Source: Kiloniellales bacterium
Lineage (GTDB): Bacteria; Pseudomonadota; Alphaproteobacteria; Kiloniellales; JAKSBE01
Length of the DNA: 37,947 bases
NCBI GenBank assembly: GCA_022361275.1
Contig: JAKSBE010000185.1
Coordinates: 1 to 37,947, forward strand
Direction: 5' to 3'
Shown here: piece after piece, positions 1 to 9,555 of the stretch
How positions within the stretch are numbered: position 1 is the first letter of the stretch
Layout: each line of letters opens with the position of its first letter
Notes under the pieces: model-generated
Database searches by the model: none
What the model was told of the DNA's origin: nothing
The model's input: the letters and a program-made list of their open reading frames with translations, nothing else
Made by a program: the position numbers and the translations under genes

Positions 1-15
1 AGAAGTGCGAGCCGC

Positions 16-72
16 CACCCTCACCCTTCGTCCCTCGACAAGCTCGGGATGAGGAGGCTCAGGGTGAGGGTG
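16..72. repeat. Imperfect REP-like element with 12-bp perfect inverted repeats (caccctcaccct ... agggtgagggtg)
   Basis: Arms at 16-27 and 61-72 are exact reverse complements; the internal 'cccttcgtccctcgac' (24-39) recurs at 33637-33652. Confidence 0.6.
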
Positions 73-176
73 AGCCGTTTCAAGCACGTCGCCTCATCCG
101 CGCGTAGCGCCGGGCTGCGCCCCCTGTCGAAGGATGACCTCGGGCAAGGACTCCGGACTTTTTCAACAGCCTGTTG

Positions 177-218
177 GAGCAGCTTATCCGCGTTCGAATG
201 AACGCGGATAAGCTGCTC
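177..218 (-). terminator. Strong hairpin at the 3' end of phnF (19-bp perfect stem, 4-nt loop)
   Basis: gagcagcttatccgcgttc (177-195) / gaacgcggataagctgctc (200-218), loop gaat; abuts the phnF stop codon (218-220). Confidence 0.65.
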
Positions 219-964
219 TAGGCCGAAGCCGGCTGGCTGCGCAGCAGCACCTGGACGCGCTCGCCGGCGAAGCGGGTCCGGCCGAATTGGATCGGCTTGC
301 CGGCGTTGTCGGTGTTGACGCTGTCCGTGACCAGGATCGGACGGTTGGGCGGCTGCCGCAACAGGTCGGCGTCGCGCCGGCTCGGCATGCGCGCGACCAG
401 GCTGGTCCAGGCGCGCCGGTAGTCGCCGACGCCGTGGTGGGTCAGCGCCGCGGTGACCGATCCGGTTTCCGAGAAGACCTCGACCAGGTCCGGGAAGCGC
501 CGGGCCGGGAACCAGTTGCTCGCGGTGCTGATCGGCACGCCGTCGGAGAGGCTGAGCGTGTCGAGGCGCAGCACCTTCGTGCCGCTCCGGACTTCCAGGT
601 GCCGTGCCACCTCGGCCGGCGCCGCCAGCTCCCGCGCCTCCACGAGCTGGCCCGAGGGCTGATGGTCCTGGGCCGCGATGATCTCGCTGAAGCGGGTCCG
701 GCTGCCGATCGGGTAGTCGATGACCTGGTCCCGCACGAAGGTGCCGCGGCCCTGCTCGATCGACAGCAGGCCCGCCTCCGAGAGGGCCAGGAGCGCGCGG
801 CGTACGGTGTGCCGGTTGACGCCGAAGCGCTCCGACAGGCGGGCCTCCGTCGCGACCTGCTCGCCGGGCTTGAGCTTGCCGCCGGCGATCTCCTGGCGCA
901 GGCAGGTCTCGATCTGCCGCCAGGCCGCCACCCCGCTGCCGCGCTCGATTTCGAAAGCTGTCAT
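218..964 (-). CDS. phnF: GntR/HutC-family transcriptional regulator, PhnF-like
   Basis: N-terminal winged HTH (AWRQIETCLRQEIAGGKLKPGEQVATEARLSERFGVNRHTVRRAL) plus UTRA-like C-terminus; divergent from phnG. Confidence 0.9.
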   Translation of the reverse strand: MTAFEIERGSGVAAWRQIETCLRQEIAGGKLKPGEQVATEARLSERFGVNRHTVRRALLALSEAGLLSIEQGRGTFVRDQVIDYPIGSRTRFSEIIAAQDHQPSGQLVEARELAAPAEVARHLEVRSGTKVLRLDTLSLSDGVPISTASNWFPARRFPDLVEVFSETGSVTAALTHHGVGDYRRAWTSLVARMPSRRDADLLRQPPNRPILVTDSVNTDNAGKPIQFGRTRFAGERVQVLLRSQPASA

Positions 965-975
965 ATACTTGTCAC
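958..975 (+). promoter_or_regulatory. Pho box (PhoB site) upstream of phnG
   Basis: CTGTCAT-ATAC-TTGTCAC: two 7-bp direct repeats with 4-bp spacer matching the PhoB consensus; candidate -10 tatggt at 986-991, 10 bp downstream. Confidence 0.75.
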
Positions 976-1038
976 CGAAGGCCGCTATGGTCCGAAAAGT
1001 TTAGACGACTAGATGAATTTCGGAAAGGTTGAAGTGCG

Positions 1039-1491
1039 ATGCAGATCGCCGTCGAAGAGCGGAAGTGGGCCCTGGGCGTGCTTGCGCGCGCCGACGCCGA
1101 GGCCCTCTCGGCGCTCTGGGAGGCTTGGCCGAGCAAGCCCGGCTACACTTGGCTGAGGAAGCCGGAAAGCGGCCTGGTGATGGTGCGCGGCCGCATGGGC
1201 GGCGAGGGCGTGCCCTTCAACCTCGGCGAGATGACGGTAACCCGCTGCGCGCTGCGGCTGAAGGACGGCACCCAGGGCCACGCCTGCGTGCAGGGCCGCT
1301 CGGCCGCCAAGGCCGAGGTTTCGGCGCTGGTCGACGCCCTGCATCAGAGGTCCGAAGACCACGAGGCGGTACGGCGCGAGATCCTGCTGCCGCTGGAACG
1401 TTCCCTGGAGGCGTCGCGCGCGACCGCCGCGGCCGAGACTGCGGCCTCCCGGGTCGAGTTCTTCACCATGGCGCGAGGCGACAACGAATGA
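1039..1491 (+). CDS. phnG: C-P lyase complex subunit PhnG
   Basis: 150 aa; first gene of the phnGHIJKL order; PhnG-like sequence (RPESGLVMVRGRMGGEGVPFNLGEMTVTRCALRL). Confidence 0.95.
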   Translation: MQIAVEERKWALGVLARADAEALSALWEAWPSKPGYTWLRKPESGLVMVRGRMGGEGVPFNLGEMTVTRCALRLKDGTQGHACVQGRSAAKAEVSALVDALHQRSEDHEAVRREILLPLERSLEASRATAAAETAASRVEFFTMARGDNE

Positions 1492-2087
1492 CTCCGGATC
1501 CCGTCCTGGAGGCCGGTTTCGCCGATCCCGTGCTGGACGGCCAGAACGCCTTTCGTTGCGTCCTGGAGGCCATGGCGCGTCCGGGCAGCCTCCAGGCGCT
1601 GACCGGCCTGCCGCCGGCGCCGGCGCCGCTTTCGCCGGTCGCCGCCGCGGTCGCGCTCACCCTGGTCGACCACGACACCCCGCTCTGGCTCGACCCGGCC
1701 CTCGCGGCGTCCCGGCCGCTGCGCGCCTGGCTGGCCTTCCACACCGGCGCGCCGATCGTCGAGTCCCAGGCCGAGGCCGGCTTCGCGCTGATCGCCGAGC
1801 CGCCGTCGATGCCGGCCCTCGACAGCTTCTCGCTCGGCAGCGAGGCCTATCCCGACCGCTCGACGACCCTGATTCTGCAGGTCCGAACCTTCGGCGACGA
1901 AGGACCGCTGCTTTCAGGACCCGGTCTGGCCGAGCCGCTGCGCTTCGACGCGGCGCCCCTGCCGGAGACCTTCTGGGCCCAGTTTCGGGGAAATCGCGCG
2001 CTCTTTCCGCGCGGCGTCGACGTCATACTGGCCGGGCCCGAGGCCCTGGCCGCACTTCCCCGTTCCCTAGAGGTGGAGGCCGACTGA
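1488..2087 (+). CDS. phnH: C-P lyase complex subunit PhnH
   Basis: MTPDPVLEAGFADPVLDGQNAFRCVLEAMARPG; ATG at 1488 overlaps the phnG stop; the listed ORF start at 1029 is too far upstream. Confidence 0.95.
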   Translation: MTPDPVLEAGFADPVLDGQNAFRCVLEAMARPGSLQALTGLPPAPAPLSPVAAAVALTLVDHDTPLWLDPALAASRPLRAWLAFHTGAPIVESQAEAGFALIAEPPSMPALDSFSLGSEAYPDRSTTLILQVRTFGDEGPLLSGPGLAEPLRFDAAPLPETFWAQFRGNRALFPRGVDVILAGPEALAALPRSLEVEAD

Positions 2088-2088
2088 G

Positions 2089-3180
2089 ATGTACGTATCG
2101 GTCAAGGGCGGCGAGCGCGCGATTCGCAACGCCCACAGGCTGCTCGACAAGGCACGGCGCGGCGATCCCGAGGTCCCGGCGATCACGGCCGAGCAGATCG
2201 ACCAGCAGTTGACCCTGGCCGTCGACAGGGTCATGACCGAAGGCTCGCTCTACGACCGTGCGCTGGCCGCGCAAGCGATCAAGCAGGCGCGGGGCGACCT
2301 GATCGAGGCCATCTTCCTGGTCCGGGCCTACCGCACGACCTTGCCGCGCTTCGGCGCGTCGCGGCCGATCGACACGGGCGCCATGGTCCTGCGCCGGCGC
2401 ATCTCGGCGACCTTCAAGGACCTGCCCGGCGGTCAGCTGCTCGGGCCGACCTTCGACTACACCCACCGCCTGCTGGACTTCGACCTCGACGCCGAGCGGC
2501 CGGGCGAAGCGCTGGAGACCGCTGCGGCGGAGCTCGCGCCGGTGCCGCGGGTCACCGACATCCTCGGCCAGGACGGCCTGATCGAAGCGGAGCCCACGGG
2601 CGAGGGGCCGGTTGCCGACCTCACCCGGGATCCGCTGGACTTCCCCGCCGGCCGGGATCTGCGGCTACAGAGCCTGGCCCGGGGCGACGAGGGCTTCCTG
2701 CTGGCCCTGGGCTATTCGACCCAGCGTGGCTACGGCCGCACCCATCCCTTCGCGGGCGAGGTCCGGGTCGGCTTCGTCCAGGTCGAACTCCATCTGGAGG
2801 AGCTGGGCTTCGCCGTCGTGATCGGCGAGATCGAGGTCACCGAGGTCCAGAGCGTCAACCAGTTCAAGGGCTCGGCAACCGCGCCGCCGCAGTTCACCCG
2901 CGGCTACGGCCTGACCTTCGGCTTCTGCGAGCGCAAGGCCATGTCCATGGCGCTGGTCGACCGCGCCCTGCGCTGGCGGGAGCTGGGCGAGGACGACAAG
3001 GGCGCGCCGGCCCAGGACGAGGAGTTCGTCCTGTCCCATGCCGACAACGTGCAGGCCACGGGCTTCGTCGAGCACCTGAAGCTGCCGCACTACGTCGACT
3101 TCCAGTCCGAACTGGAGCTGGTCCGCAAGCTGCGCCGCGAGCTCGAAGAACGCCGCGCCGGTCTGGAGGCCGCCGAATGA
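2089..3180 (+). CDS. phnI: C-P lyase complex subunit PhnI
   Basis: MYVSVKGGERAIRNAHRLLDKARRG..., 363 aa; conserved order. Confidence 0.97.
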   Translation: MYVSVKGGERAIRNAHRLLDKARRGDPEVPAITAEQIDQQLTLAVDRVMTEGSLYDRALAAQAIKQARGDLIEAIFLVRAYRTTLPRFGASRPIDTGAMVLRRRISATFKDLPGGQLLGPTFDYTHRLLDFDLDAERPGEALETAAAELAPVPRVTDILGQDGLIEAEPTGEGPVADLTRDPLDFPAGRDLRLQSLARGDEGFLLALGYSTQRGYGRTHPFAGEVRVGFVQVELHLEELGFAVVIGEIEVTEVQSVNQFKGSATAPPQFTRGYGLTFGFCERKAMSMALVDRALRWRELGEDDKGAPAQDEEFVLSHADNVQATGFVEHLKLPHYVDFQSELELVRKLRRELEERRAGLEAAE

Positions 3181-4034
3181 GACGCCCCGATCCCGCATAC
3201 AACTTCGCCTATCTGGACGAGCAGACCAAGCGGATGGTCCGCCGCGCGATCCTCAAGGCCGTGGCGATCCCCGGCTACCAGGTGCCCTTCGCCAGCCGCG
3301 AGATGCCCATGCCCTACGGCTGGGGCACCGGCGGCGTCCAGGTGACCGCGGCCCTGCTCGGCCCCGAGGACGTGCTGAAGGTGATCGACCAGGGCGCGGA
3401 CGACACGACCAACGCCGTCTCCATCCGCGCCTTCTTCAGGCGCACGGCCGGCGTCGCCACCACTGAGCGGACGGACGAGGCGACGATCATCCAGACCCGC
3501 CACCGGATCCCGGAAACGCCGCTGACGGCGAAGCAGATCCTCGTCTACCAGGTGCCGATCCCGGAGCCGCTGCGCTTCCTCGAGCCGCGCGAGACCGAGA
3601 CCCGGGTGATGCACGCGCTGCAGGACTACGGCCTGATGCACGTGAAGCTCTACGAGGACATCGCGACTCACGGCCACATCGCCACGACCTATGCCTATCC
3701 GGTGAAGGTCAACGGGCGCTACGTCACCGATCCCTCGCCGACGCCCAAGTTCGACAATCCCAAGATGCATCGCATGGCGGCGCTGCAGCTCTTCGGGGCC
3801 GGGCGCGAGCAGCGCATCTACGCCATCCCGCCCCACACCGAGGTCGTCAGCCTCGACTTCGAGGACCATCCCTTTTCCGTGCAGAAGTGGGACCGCCCCT
3901 GCGAGCTCTGCGGCGCGACGGACAGTTTCCTCGACGAGGTGGTCATGGATGATCAGGGCCAGCGCATGTTCGTCTGCTCGGACAGCGACCACTGCGCGCG
4001 CCGCTGCAGCGAGCAGCCGGAGGCCGCGGCATGA
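3177..4034 (+). CDS. phnJ: Alpha-D-ribose 1-methylphosphonate 5-phosphate C-P lyase PhnJ
   Basis: Radical-SAM cysteine pattern C-X2-C-X21-C-X5-C in CELCGATDSFLDEVVMDDQGQRMFVCSDSDHC; ATGA overlap with phnI. Confidence 0.98.
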   Translation: MRRPDPAYNFAYLDEQTKRMVRRAILKAVAIPGYQVPFASREMPMPYGWGTGGVQVTAALLGPEDVLKVIDQGADDTTNAVSIRAFFRRTAGVATTERTDEATIIQTRHRIPETPLTAKQILVYQVPIPEPLRFLEPRETETRVMHALQDYGLMHVKLYEDIATHGHIATTYAYPVKVNGRYVTDPSPTPKFDNPKMHRMAALQLFGAGREQRIYAIPPHTEVVSLDFEDHPFSVQKWDRPCELCGATDSFLDEVVMDDQGQRMFVCSDSDHCARRCSEQPEAAA

Positions 4035-4819
4035 CGGGCGAAACCGGAATGACGCCCCTGCTGGAAGCCAGCCGGGTAACCGTGCTCTACGGCCGCCAGG
4101 TCGGCTGCTGCGAGGTCAGCCTCGACCTCTGGCCCGGCGAAGTCCTTGCCGTCGTGGGCGAATCCGGCTCCGGGAAGACCACGCTGCTGCGTTGCCTGGC
4201 AGGTATGCTGCCGCCGACCCATGGCCGGATCGACTATCGCCTGCGGGATGGCGGGATCGAGGACATCTACACCATGACCGAGGCCCGGCGCCGGGCCCTG
4301 CAGCGCAGCGACTGGGGCTTCGTCTATCAGACGCCGGCCGACGGCCTGCGCATGACCGTCTCGGCCGGTGCCAACGTCGGCGAGCGGCTCATGGCCCTCG
4401 GCTACCGCCATTACGGCGAGATCCGCCAGGAGGCCTTGGCCTGGCTCGAGCGCCTGGAGATCGATACCGCACGGATCGACGAGCGGCCCGAGGCCTTCTC
4501 GGGCGGCATGCGCCAGCGGCTGCAGATCGCACGCAACCTGGTGACGGCGCCGCGGCTCGTCTTCATGGACGAGCCGACCGGCGGCCTCGACGTCTCGGTC
4601 CAGGCCCGGATCCTCGACACCCTGCGCGGCCTGGTCCGCGACATGGGCCTCTCGGTGATCCTGGTGACCCACGACCTCGGCGTCGCCCGGCTGCTCGCCG
4701 ACCGCATGCTGGTGATGAAGGACGGCCGGGTCGTCGAGGAGGGGCTGACCGACCAGATCCTCGAAGACCCGCAGCACGCCTACGCCCAGCTTCTCGTCTC
4801 CTCGATCCTCCAGGCCTGA
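4031..4819 (+). CDS. phnK: C-P lyase associated ABC-type ATPase PhnK
   Basis: Walker A GESGSGKTT, signature SGGMRQRLQIARNL, position in operon. Confidence 0.95.
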   Translation: MTGETGMTPLLEASRVTVLYGRQVGCCEVSLDLWPGEVLAVVGESGSGKTTLLRCLAGMLPPTHGRIDYRLRDGGIEDIYTMTEARRRALQRSDWGFVYQTPADGLRMTVSAGANVGERLMALGYRHYGEIRQEALAWLERLEIDTARIDERPEAFSGGMRQRLQIARNLVTAPRLVFMDEPTGGLDVSVQARILDTLRGLVRDMGLSVILVTHDLGVARLLADRMLVMKDGRVVEEGLTDQILEDPQHAYAQLLVSSILQA

Positions 4820-4822
4820 GCC

Positions 4823-5521
4823 ATGCCCCCTGTCCTGCAACTCCGCGACGTCGAAAAGAGCTTCCGGCTTCACCTCCGGAGCGGCACCCGGCTCCCGGTG
4901 ATCCGCGGCGCCGCCTTCGAGGTCGCGGCCGGGGAATGCGCGGTCCTGCACGGCCCCTCCGGCAGCGGCAAGAGCTCGCTGCTCAAGATGATCTACGGCA
5001 CCTACCCCTGCGACGCCGGCGAGATCCGGATCGAGACCGGGGGCGCGGCGGTGGACGTCGCGACGGCGGACACGCCCGGCCTGCGTCGCCTGAGGCGCGA
5101 TACGGTGGGCTACGTCAGCCAGTTCCTGCGGGTCATCCCGCGGGTCGCCGCGCTGGACATCGTGGCCGAGCCGGTGATCAGCCGCGGCGGTACGCCCGAG
5201 ACGGCCAGGGTGCGGGCGGCGGATCTGCTTGCACGGCTCAACCTGCCGGAGCGGCTCTGGTCGCTGCCGCCGGCCACCTTCTCCGGCGGCGAGCAGCAGC
5301 GGGTCAACATCGCCCGGGGCTTCGCGCGTCCTTATCCCCTGCTGCTGCTGGACGAGCCGACGGCATCCCTGGACGCGGAGAACCGTCGGGCGGTCGTCGG
5401 CCTGATCGAGGAGGCCAGGGCCGGGGGCGCGGCCATCCTCGGGATCTTCCACGACGAGGACGTCCGCGAGCGGCTGGCCGACCGGATCATCGACGTCGGC
5501 GGCTTCGCCGCGGCGGCCTGA
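4823..5521 (+). CDS. phnL: C-P lyase associated ABC-type ATPase PhnL
   Basis: Walker A GPSGSGKSS, signature SGGEQQRVNIARGF, position after phnK. Confidence 0.95.
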   Translation: MPPVLQLRDVEKSFRLHLRSGTRLPVIRGAAFEVAAGECAVLHGPSGSGKSSLLKMIYGTYPCDAGEIRIETGGAAVDVATADTPGLRRLRRDTVGYVSQFLRVIPRVAALDIVAEPVISRGGTPETARVRAADLLARLNLPERLWSLPPATFSGGEQQRVNIARGFARPYPLLLLDEPTASLDAENRRAVVGLIEEARAGGAAILGIFHDEDVRERLADRIIDVGGFAAAA

Positions 5522-5533
5522 AGACGCGAAGAG

Positions 5534-5551
5534 ATGTCACCCAGGCGTAAC
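5534..5551 (+). promoter_or_regulatory. Weak Pho-box-like sequence upstream of phnC
   Basis: ATGTCAC-CCAG-GCGTAAC resembles CTGTCAT-N4-CTGTAAC with mismatches; lies in the 101-bp phnL-phnC gap. Confidence 0.35.
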
Positions 5552-5622
5552 CGAAGGGACATGCGGCGGTGGCAGAAGGATTCGATCGGCGACGCTTGTG
5601 GCATAGGATGTAGGAGGCCTGG

Positions 5623-6462
5623 ATGACGGCGATCGAGATAGACCGGCTGAGCAAGACCTATGGCGGGCGGAAGGCTTTGAACGCCGTCAGCCTGCGTGTC
5701 GAGCCCGGAGAGCGGGTCGCCCTGATCGGTGCCTCCGGGTCGGGCAAGTCGACGCTGATCCGGCACATCTCGGGGCTGATCAAGTCCGACGCCGAGACCT
5801 GCTGCAAGGTCACGGTCCACGGCCGGCCCGTGCAGGAGGCCGGTTCCCTCTCGAAGGGCGCCAAGGAAACCCGGCGGGAGATCGGCCTGATCTTCCAGCA
5901 GTTCAACCTGGTCGGCCGCCTCACCGTGCTGACCAACGTTCTGACCGGCCTCCTCGGCCGGGTCCCGCCGCTGCGCGGCGGCCTGATGCTCTTCACCCGC
6001 GAGGAGAAGCTGCTGGCGATGCGGGCCCTGGAACGGGTCGGGATCGCCGAGACGGCGCTGCAGCGCGCCTCGACCCTCTCGGGCGGCCAGCAGCAGCGCG
6101 CTGCCATCGCCCGTGCCATGGTCCAGGAAGCCAGGATCCTGCTGGCGGACGAGCCCATCGCCTCGCTGGATCCCGCCTCGGCCAAGCGGGTCATGGAGAA
6201 CCTGTCGGCCCTCAACGAGACCGACGGCGTGACCCTGCTGGTCTCGCTGCACCAGGTCGAGTACGCGCGCCACTACTTTCCCCGGACGATCGCCCTGAGG
6301 GACGGAGAGATCGCCTACGACGGGCCCAGCGAGTCGCTGTCACGCGCCGCGTTGCAGGACCTCTACGGCGATGCCAGCGAAGAGCTGATCCTGCCCGAGG
6401 CGACCCAAGTGCCGCGGCCGCAGACGCCGGCCGCGGCCCGGCTCGACACCGCGGTGGCCTGA
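5623..6462 (+). CDS. phnC: Phosphonate ABC transporter ATPase PhnC
   Basis: Walker A GASGSGKST, signature LSGGQQQRAAIARAM; followed by PhnD and PhnE; RBS aggagg. Confidence 0.95.
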   Translation: MTAIEIDRLSKTYGGRKALNAVSLRVEPGERVALIGASGSGKSTLIRHISGLIKSDAETCCKVTVHGRPVQEAGSLSKGAKETRREIGLIFQQFNLVGRLTVLTNVLTGLLGRVPPLRGGLMLFTREEKLLAMRALERVGIAETALQRASTLSGGQQQRAAIARAMVQEARILLADEPIASLDPASAKRVMENLSALNETDGVTLLVSLHQVEYARHYFPRTIALRDGEIAYDGPSESLSRAALQDLYGDASEELILPEATQVPRPQTPAAARLDTAVA

Positions 6463-6510
6463 GCCGCAAGACCGCGTCGCGACAAACCCATCAGAGTGGA
6501 GCCCAAGATC

Positions 6511-7500
6511 ATGAATACCGTCATAAAGGGTCTCGCGGCCGCCGGCCTCTCGGCCTGCATCAGCACCGCCGCGGCCGCCGAGACGCTGAACTTCGGCATC
6601 ATATCGACCGAGTCCAGCCAGAACCTGAAGACCGTCTGGCAGCCCTTCCTGGACGCCATGGAGGCCGAGACCGGGCTCGACGTGAAGCCCTTCTTCGCCT
6701 CGGACTACGCCGGCGTCATCGAAGGCATGCGCTTCGACAAGGTCGACGTCGCCTGGTTCGGCAACAAGTCGGCCATGGAGGCGGTCGACCGTGCCAAGGG
6801 CGAGGTCTTCGCCCAGACCGTCGACAGCGAAGGCAACCCCGGCTACTGGTCGCTGCTGATCACCCACGTCGACAGCCCGCTGGCCAAGGTCGACGACGTG
6901 CTGGCCTGCGACAAGTCGCTGAACTTCGGCCTCGGCGACCCCAACTCGACCTCGGGCTTCCTGGTGCCGACCACCTTCGTCTTCGCCGAGCGCGGCGTCG
7001 ATCCGAGGGACTGCTACAAGCGGGTCACCAACGCCAACCACGAGACCAACGCCCTGGCCGTCGCCAACAAGCAGGTCGACTTCGCGACCAACAACACCGA
7101 GAACCTGCGCCGCCTGGAGAAGACCCATCCGGAGCAGCGCGCCAAGATCAAGGTCATCTGGCAGTCGCCGCTGATCCCCTCCGACCCGCTGGTCTGGCGC
7201 CAGGATCTGGACGCTGCGACGAAGCAGAAGATCTACACCTTCGTCATGACCTACGGCCGGCTCGGCACGCCGGAGCAGGTCAAGGCCGCGCGCGACGTCC
7301 TCGCCAGCCTGCAGTGGGCGCCCTTCAAGCCCTCGTCGGACGCCCAGCTCTACCCGATCCGGGTGCTGGCCATCTCCAAGGAGATGAACAAGGTCCTGGC
7401 GAGCGAGATGTCGGAGGCCGACAAGAAGGCCAAGATCGCCGAACTGGAGGCCGAGAAGGCCAAGTACGACAAGCTGATGGCCACGGTGCCGCAGTCCTGA
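6511..7500 (+). CDS. phnD: Phosphonate ABC transporter substrate-binding protein PhnD
   Basis: Signal peptide [24 protein letters not shown]; PhnD-like [50 protein letters not shown]. Confidence 0.95.
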   Translation: MNTVIKGLAAAGLSACISTAAAAETLNFGIISTESSQNLKTVWQPFLDAMEAETGLDVKPFFASDYAGVIEGMRFDKVDVAWFGNKSAMEAVDRAKGEVFAQTVDSEGNPGYWSLLITHVDSPLAKVDDVLACDKSLNFGLGDPNSTSGFLVPTTFVFAERGVDPRDCYKRVTNANHETNALAVANKQVDFATNNTENLRRLEKTHPEQRAKIKVIWQSPLIPSDPLVWRQDLDAATKQKIYTFVMTYGRLGTPEQVKAARDVLASLQWAPFKPSSDAQLYPIRVLAISKEMNKVLASEMSEADKKAKIAELEAEKAKYDKLMATVPQS

Positions 7501-7512
7501 GCCGCAGGCGCA

Positions 7513-7549
7513 GGGGCGCCCCGCGCTGCGGCGCTTCGCCGGGCGCCCC
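7513..7549 (+). other. Intercistronic hairpin between phnD and phnE
   Basis: ggggcgccc (7513-7521) / gggcgcccc (7541-7549), exact 9-bp stem. Confidence 0.6.
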
Positions 7550-7579
7550 CGCCGATTGCCAGCGAAAAGGCTTCGCGAG

Positions 7580-8392
7580 ATGACCGTGATATCGCCCGAG
7601 ACCACCGAGACCATCGCGCTGCCGACCCGCGACTGGCGGCATACCGCCTATCGCTGGATGATCGGCGGGGCGGTGGCCTTCGCCCTGCTCTGGAGCTGGG
7701 CGCCGGCGGAGATGTACCGCTTCGTCAGCCTCTTCACCGACGCCGGCAACATGGCGGAGTACGCCTCCGGCTTCCTGAGTCCCAATTTCCTCGACTGGGA
7801 GTATTACGTCGAGGAGATGATCCTCACGGTGCAGATCGCGGTCTGGGGCACGGGGCTCGCGGTCGTCGCCTCGGTGCCCTTCGGCATCCTCTCCTCCTCG
7901 AACATGGCGCCCGTCTGGATCGTGCAGCCGGTGCGCCGGCTGATGGACGCCTTCCGTGCGATCAACGAACTGGTCTTCGCGGTGCTCTTCGTCGTCGCGG
8001 TGGGCTTGGGACCCTTCGCCGGGGTCATGGCGCTCTTCCTCCACACCACCGGCACCCTGGCCAAGCTCTACTCCGAGGCGGTGGAGGCCATCGATCCCCG
8101 CCCGGTCGAGGGTATCCGCGCGACCGGCGCGACGCGCCTGCAGGAGATCGTCTTCGGCGTGATCCCGCAGGTCCTGCCGCTCTGGATCTCGGTCTCGCTC
8201 TACCGCTTCGAGGCCAACGTCCGCTCGGCGACGGTGCTGGGCCTGGTCGGTGCCGGCGGCATCGGTCAGGTGCTTTTCGAATCGATCCGCGGGTTCATGT
8301 ACGCCGAGAGCGCGGCGATCCTGATCATCGTCATCATCACCGTCAGCATCGTGGATCTGCTGTCGCAACAGCTCCGCAAGCTCGCGATATGA
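7580..8392 (+). CDS. phnE: Phosphonate ABC transporter permease PhnE
   Basis: Multi-TM protein with [24 protein letters not shown] (EAA loop); ATG at 7580. Confidence 0.95.
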   Translation: MTVISPETTETIALPTRDWRHTAYRWMIGGAVAFALLWSWAPAEMYRFVSLFTDAGNMAEYASGFLSPNFLDWEYYVEEMILTVQIAVWGTGLAVVASVPFGILSSSNMAPVWIVQPVRRLMDAFRAINELVFAVLFVVAVGLGPFAGVMALFLHTTGTLAKLYSEAVEAIDPRPVEGIRATGATRLQEIVFGVIPQVLPLWISVSLYRFEANVRSATVLGLVGAGGIGQVLFESIRGFMYAESAAILIIVIITVSIVDLLSQQLRKLAI

Positions 8393-9555
8393 GTCGCGAT
8401 CCGAGTTCCGGCATGGCCGAGCAAAGCTTTACGAACTGTCGGGTCGTCCTGGCGCAGGAGGTCCTGTCCGGCGGGGTCACCCTTCGCGACGGCATGATCG
8501 CCGAGGTCTTCCACGGCAGCCACCCGCGCGCCGTCGTCGACTGCGAGGGCGACTACCTCATCCCCGGCCTGATCGAGCTGCACACCGACCACCTGGAGTC
8601 CCATTTCAAACCGCGCCCCAAGGTCCTCTGGCCGGTCGAGGCCGCCGTCGTGGCTCATGACGCCCAGATCGCCACCTCCGGGATCACAACGGTCTTCGAC
8701 GCCCTGCGCGTCGGAACGAGCAAGGAAGATGACGTCTCCTTAGGCAGCAACATGAAGAGCCTGGCCGGGGCCATCGGCCGGGCCAAGTCGGCCGGTGTCC
8801 TGCGCGCCGATCACCTGCTGCACCTGCGCTGCGAGCTGGCCTGCGAGGACACCGTGGCCGAGACGGAGAGGTTCCTCGACGATCCCAACCTGCGGCTCAT
8901 CTCGCTGATGGATCATACGCCGGGCCAGCGCCAGTTTACCCGGCTCGACAAGTTCAAGGAGTACTACGGCGTCAAGGCCGGCATGTCGGATGCGGAGCTC
9001 GAAACCTACATTTCCGAGCGCCTCGCCGCCCACGAGCGGCTGGCCGCCCCGAACCGGCGGCGGGTGGTCGCCCTGGCCCGGGCGCAAGGCATTCCGCTGG
9101 CGAGCCATGACGATGCCACCGGCGCGCATGTCGAGGAGGCCGCCGCCGACGGCGTCACCATTGCCGAGTTCCCGACCACGGCCGCCGCTGCGGAGCTTTC
9201 GCGCCGGCACGGCATGCACGTGCTGATGGGGGCGCCCAACGTGGTGCGCGGCGGTTCGCACTCCGGCAACGTCTCCGCGCAGGTGCTGGCCGAGGACGGG
9301 CTGCTCGACATTCTTTCCTCGGACTACGTGCCCTTCAGCCTGCTGCAGGCCGCCTTCGGGCTGCCCCAGCGCGTGTCCGGCATCGACCTCCCGGCGGCGG
9401 TCCGCCTGGTCACGCAGAACCCGGCGCTGGCCACGGGGCTGGAGGACCGCGGCGAGATCGCCGTCGGCAAGCGGGCCGATCTGGTCCAGGTTCGGGTCGT
9501 CGACGGCTTGCCGGTCGTCCGTTCGGTCTGGCGGCAGGGGCAGCGCGTGGCATGA
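8389..9555 (+). CDS. phnM: Alpha-D-ribose 1-methylphosphonate 5-triphosphate diphosphatase PhnM
   Basis: Amidohydrolase-type [26 protein letters not shown] overlap with phnE. Confidence 0.95.
   Translation: MSRDPSSGMAEQSFTNCRVVLAQEVLSGGVTLRDGMIAEVFHGSHPRAVVDCEGDYLIPGLIELHTDHLESHFKPRPKVLWPVEAAVVAHDAQIATSGITTVFDALRVGTSKEDDVSLGSNMKSLAGAIGRAKSAGVLRADHLLHLRCELACEDTVAETERFLDDPNLRLISLMDHTPGQRQFTRLDKFKEYYGVKAGMSDAELETYISERLAAHERLAAPNRRRVVALARAQGIPLASHDDATGAHVEEAAADGVTIAEFPTTAAAAELSRRHGMHVLMGAPNVVRGGSHSGNVSAQVLAEDGLLDILSSDYVPFSLLQAAFGLPQRVSGIDLPAAVRLVTQNPALATGLEDRGEIAVGKRADLVQVRVVDGLPVVRSVWRQGQRVA

Noticed and set aside
1-220. Inverted repeats as an insertion-sequence end
   Set aside because: No transposase ORF adjacent and no target-site duplication identifiable; REP-like/terminator explanation preferred.
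3953-5452. 499-aa minus-strand ORF
   Set aside because: Antisense to phnK/phnL with Walker motifs on the plus strand.
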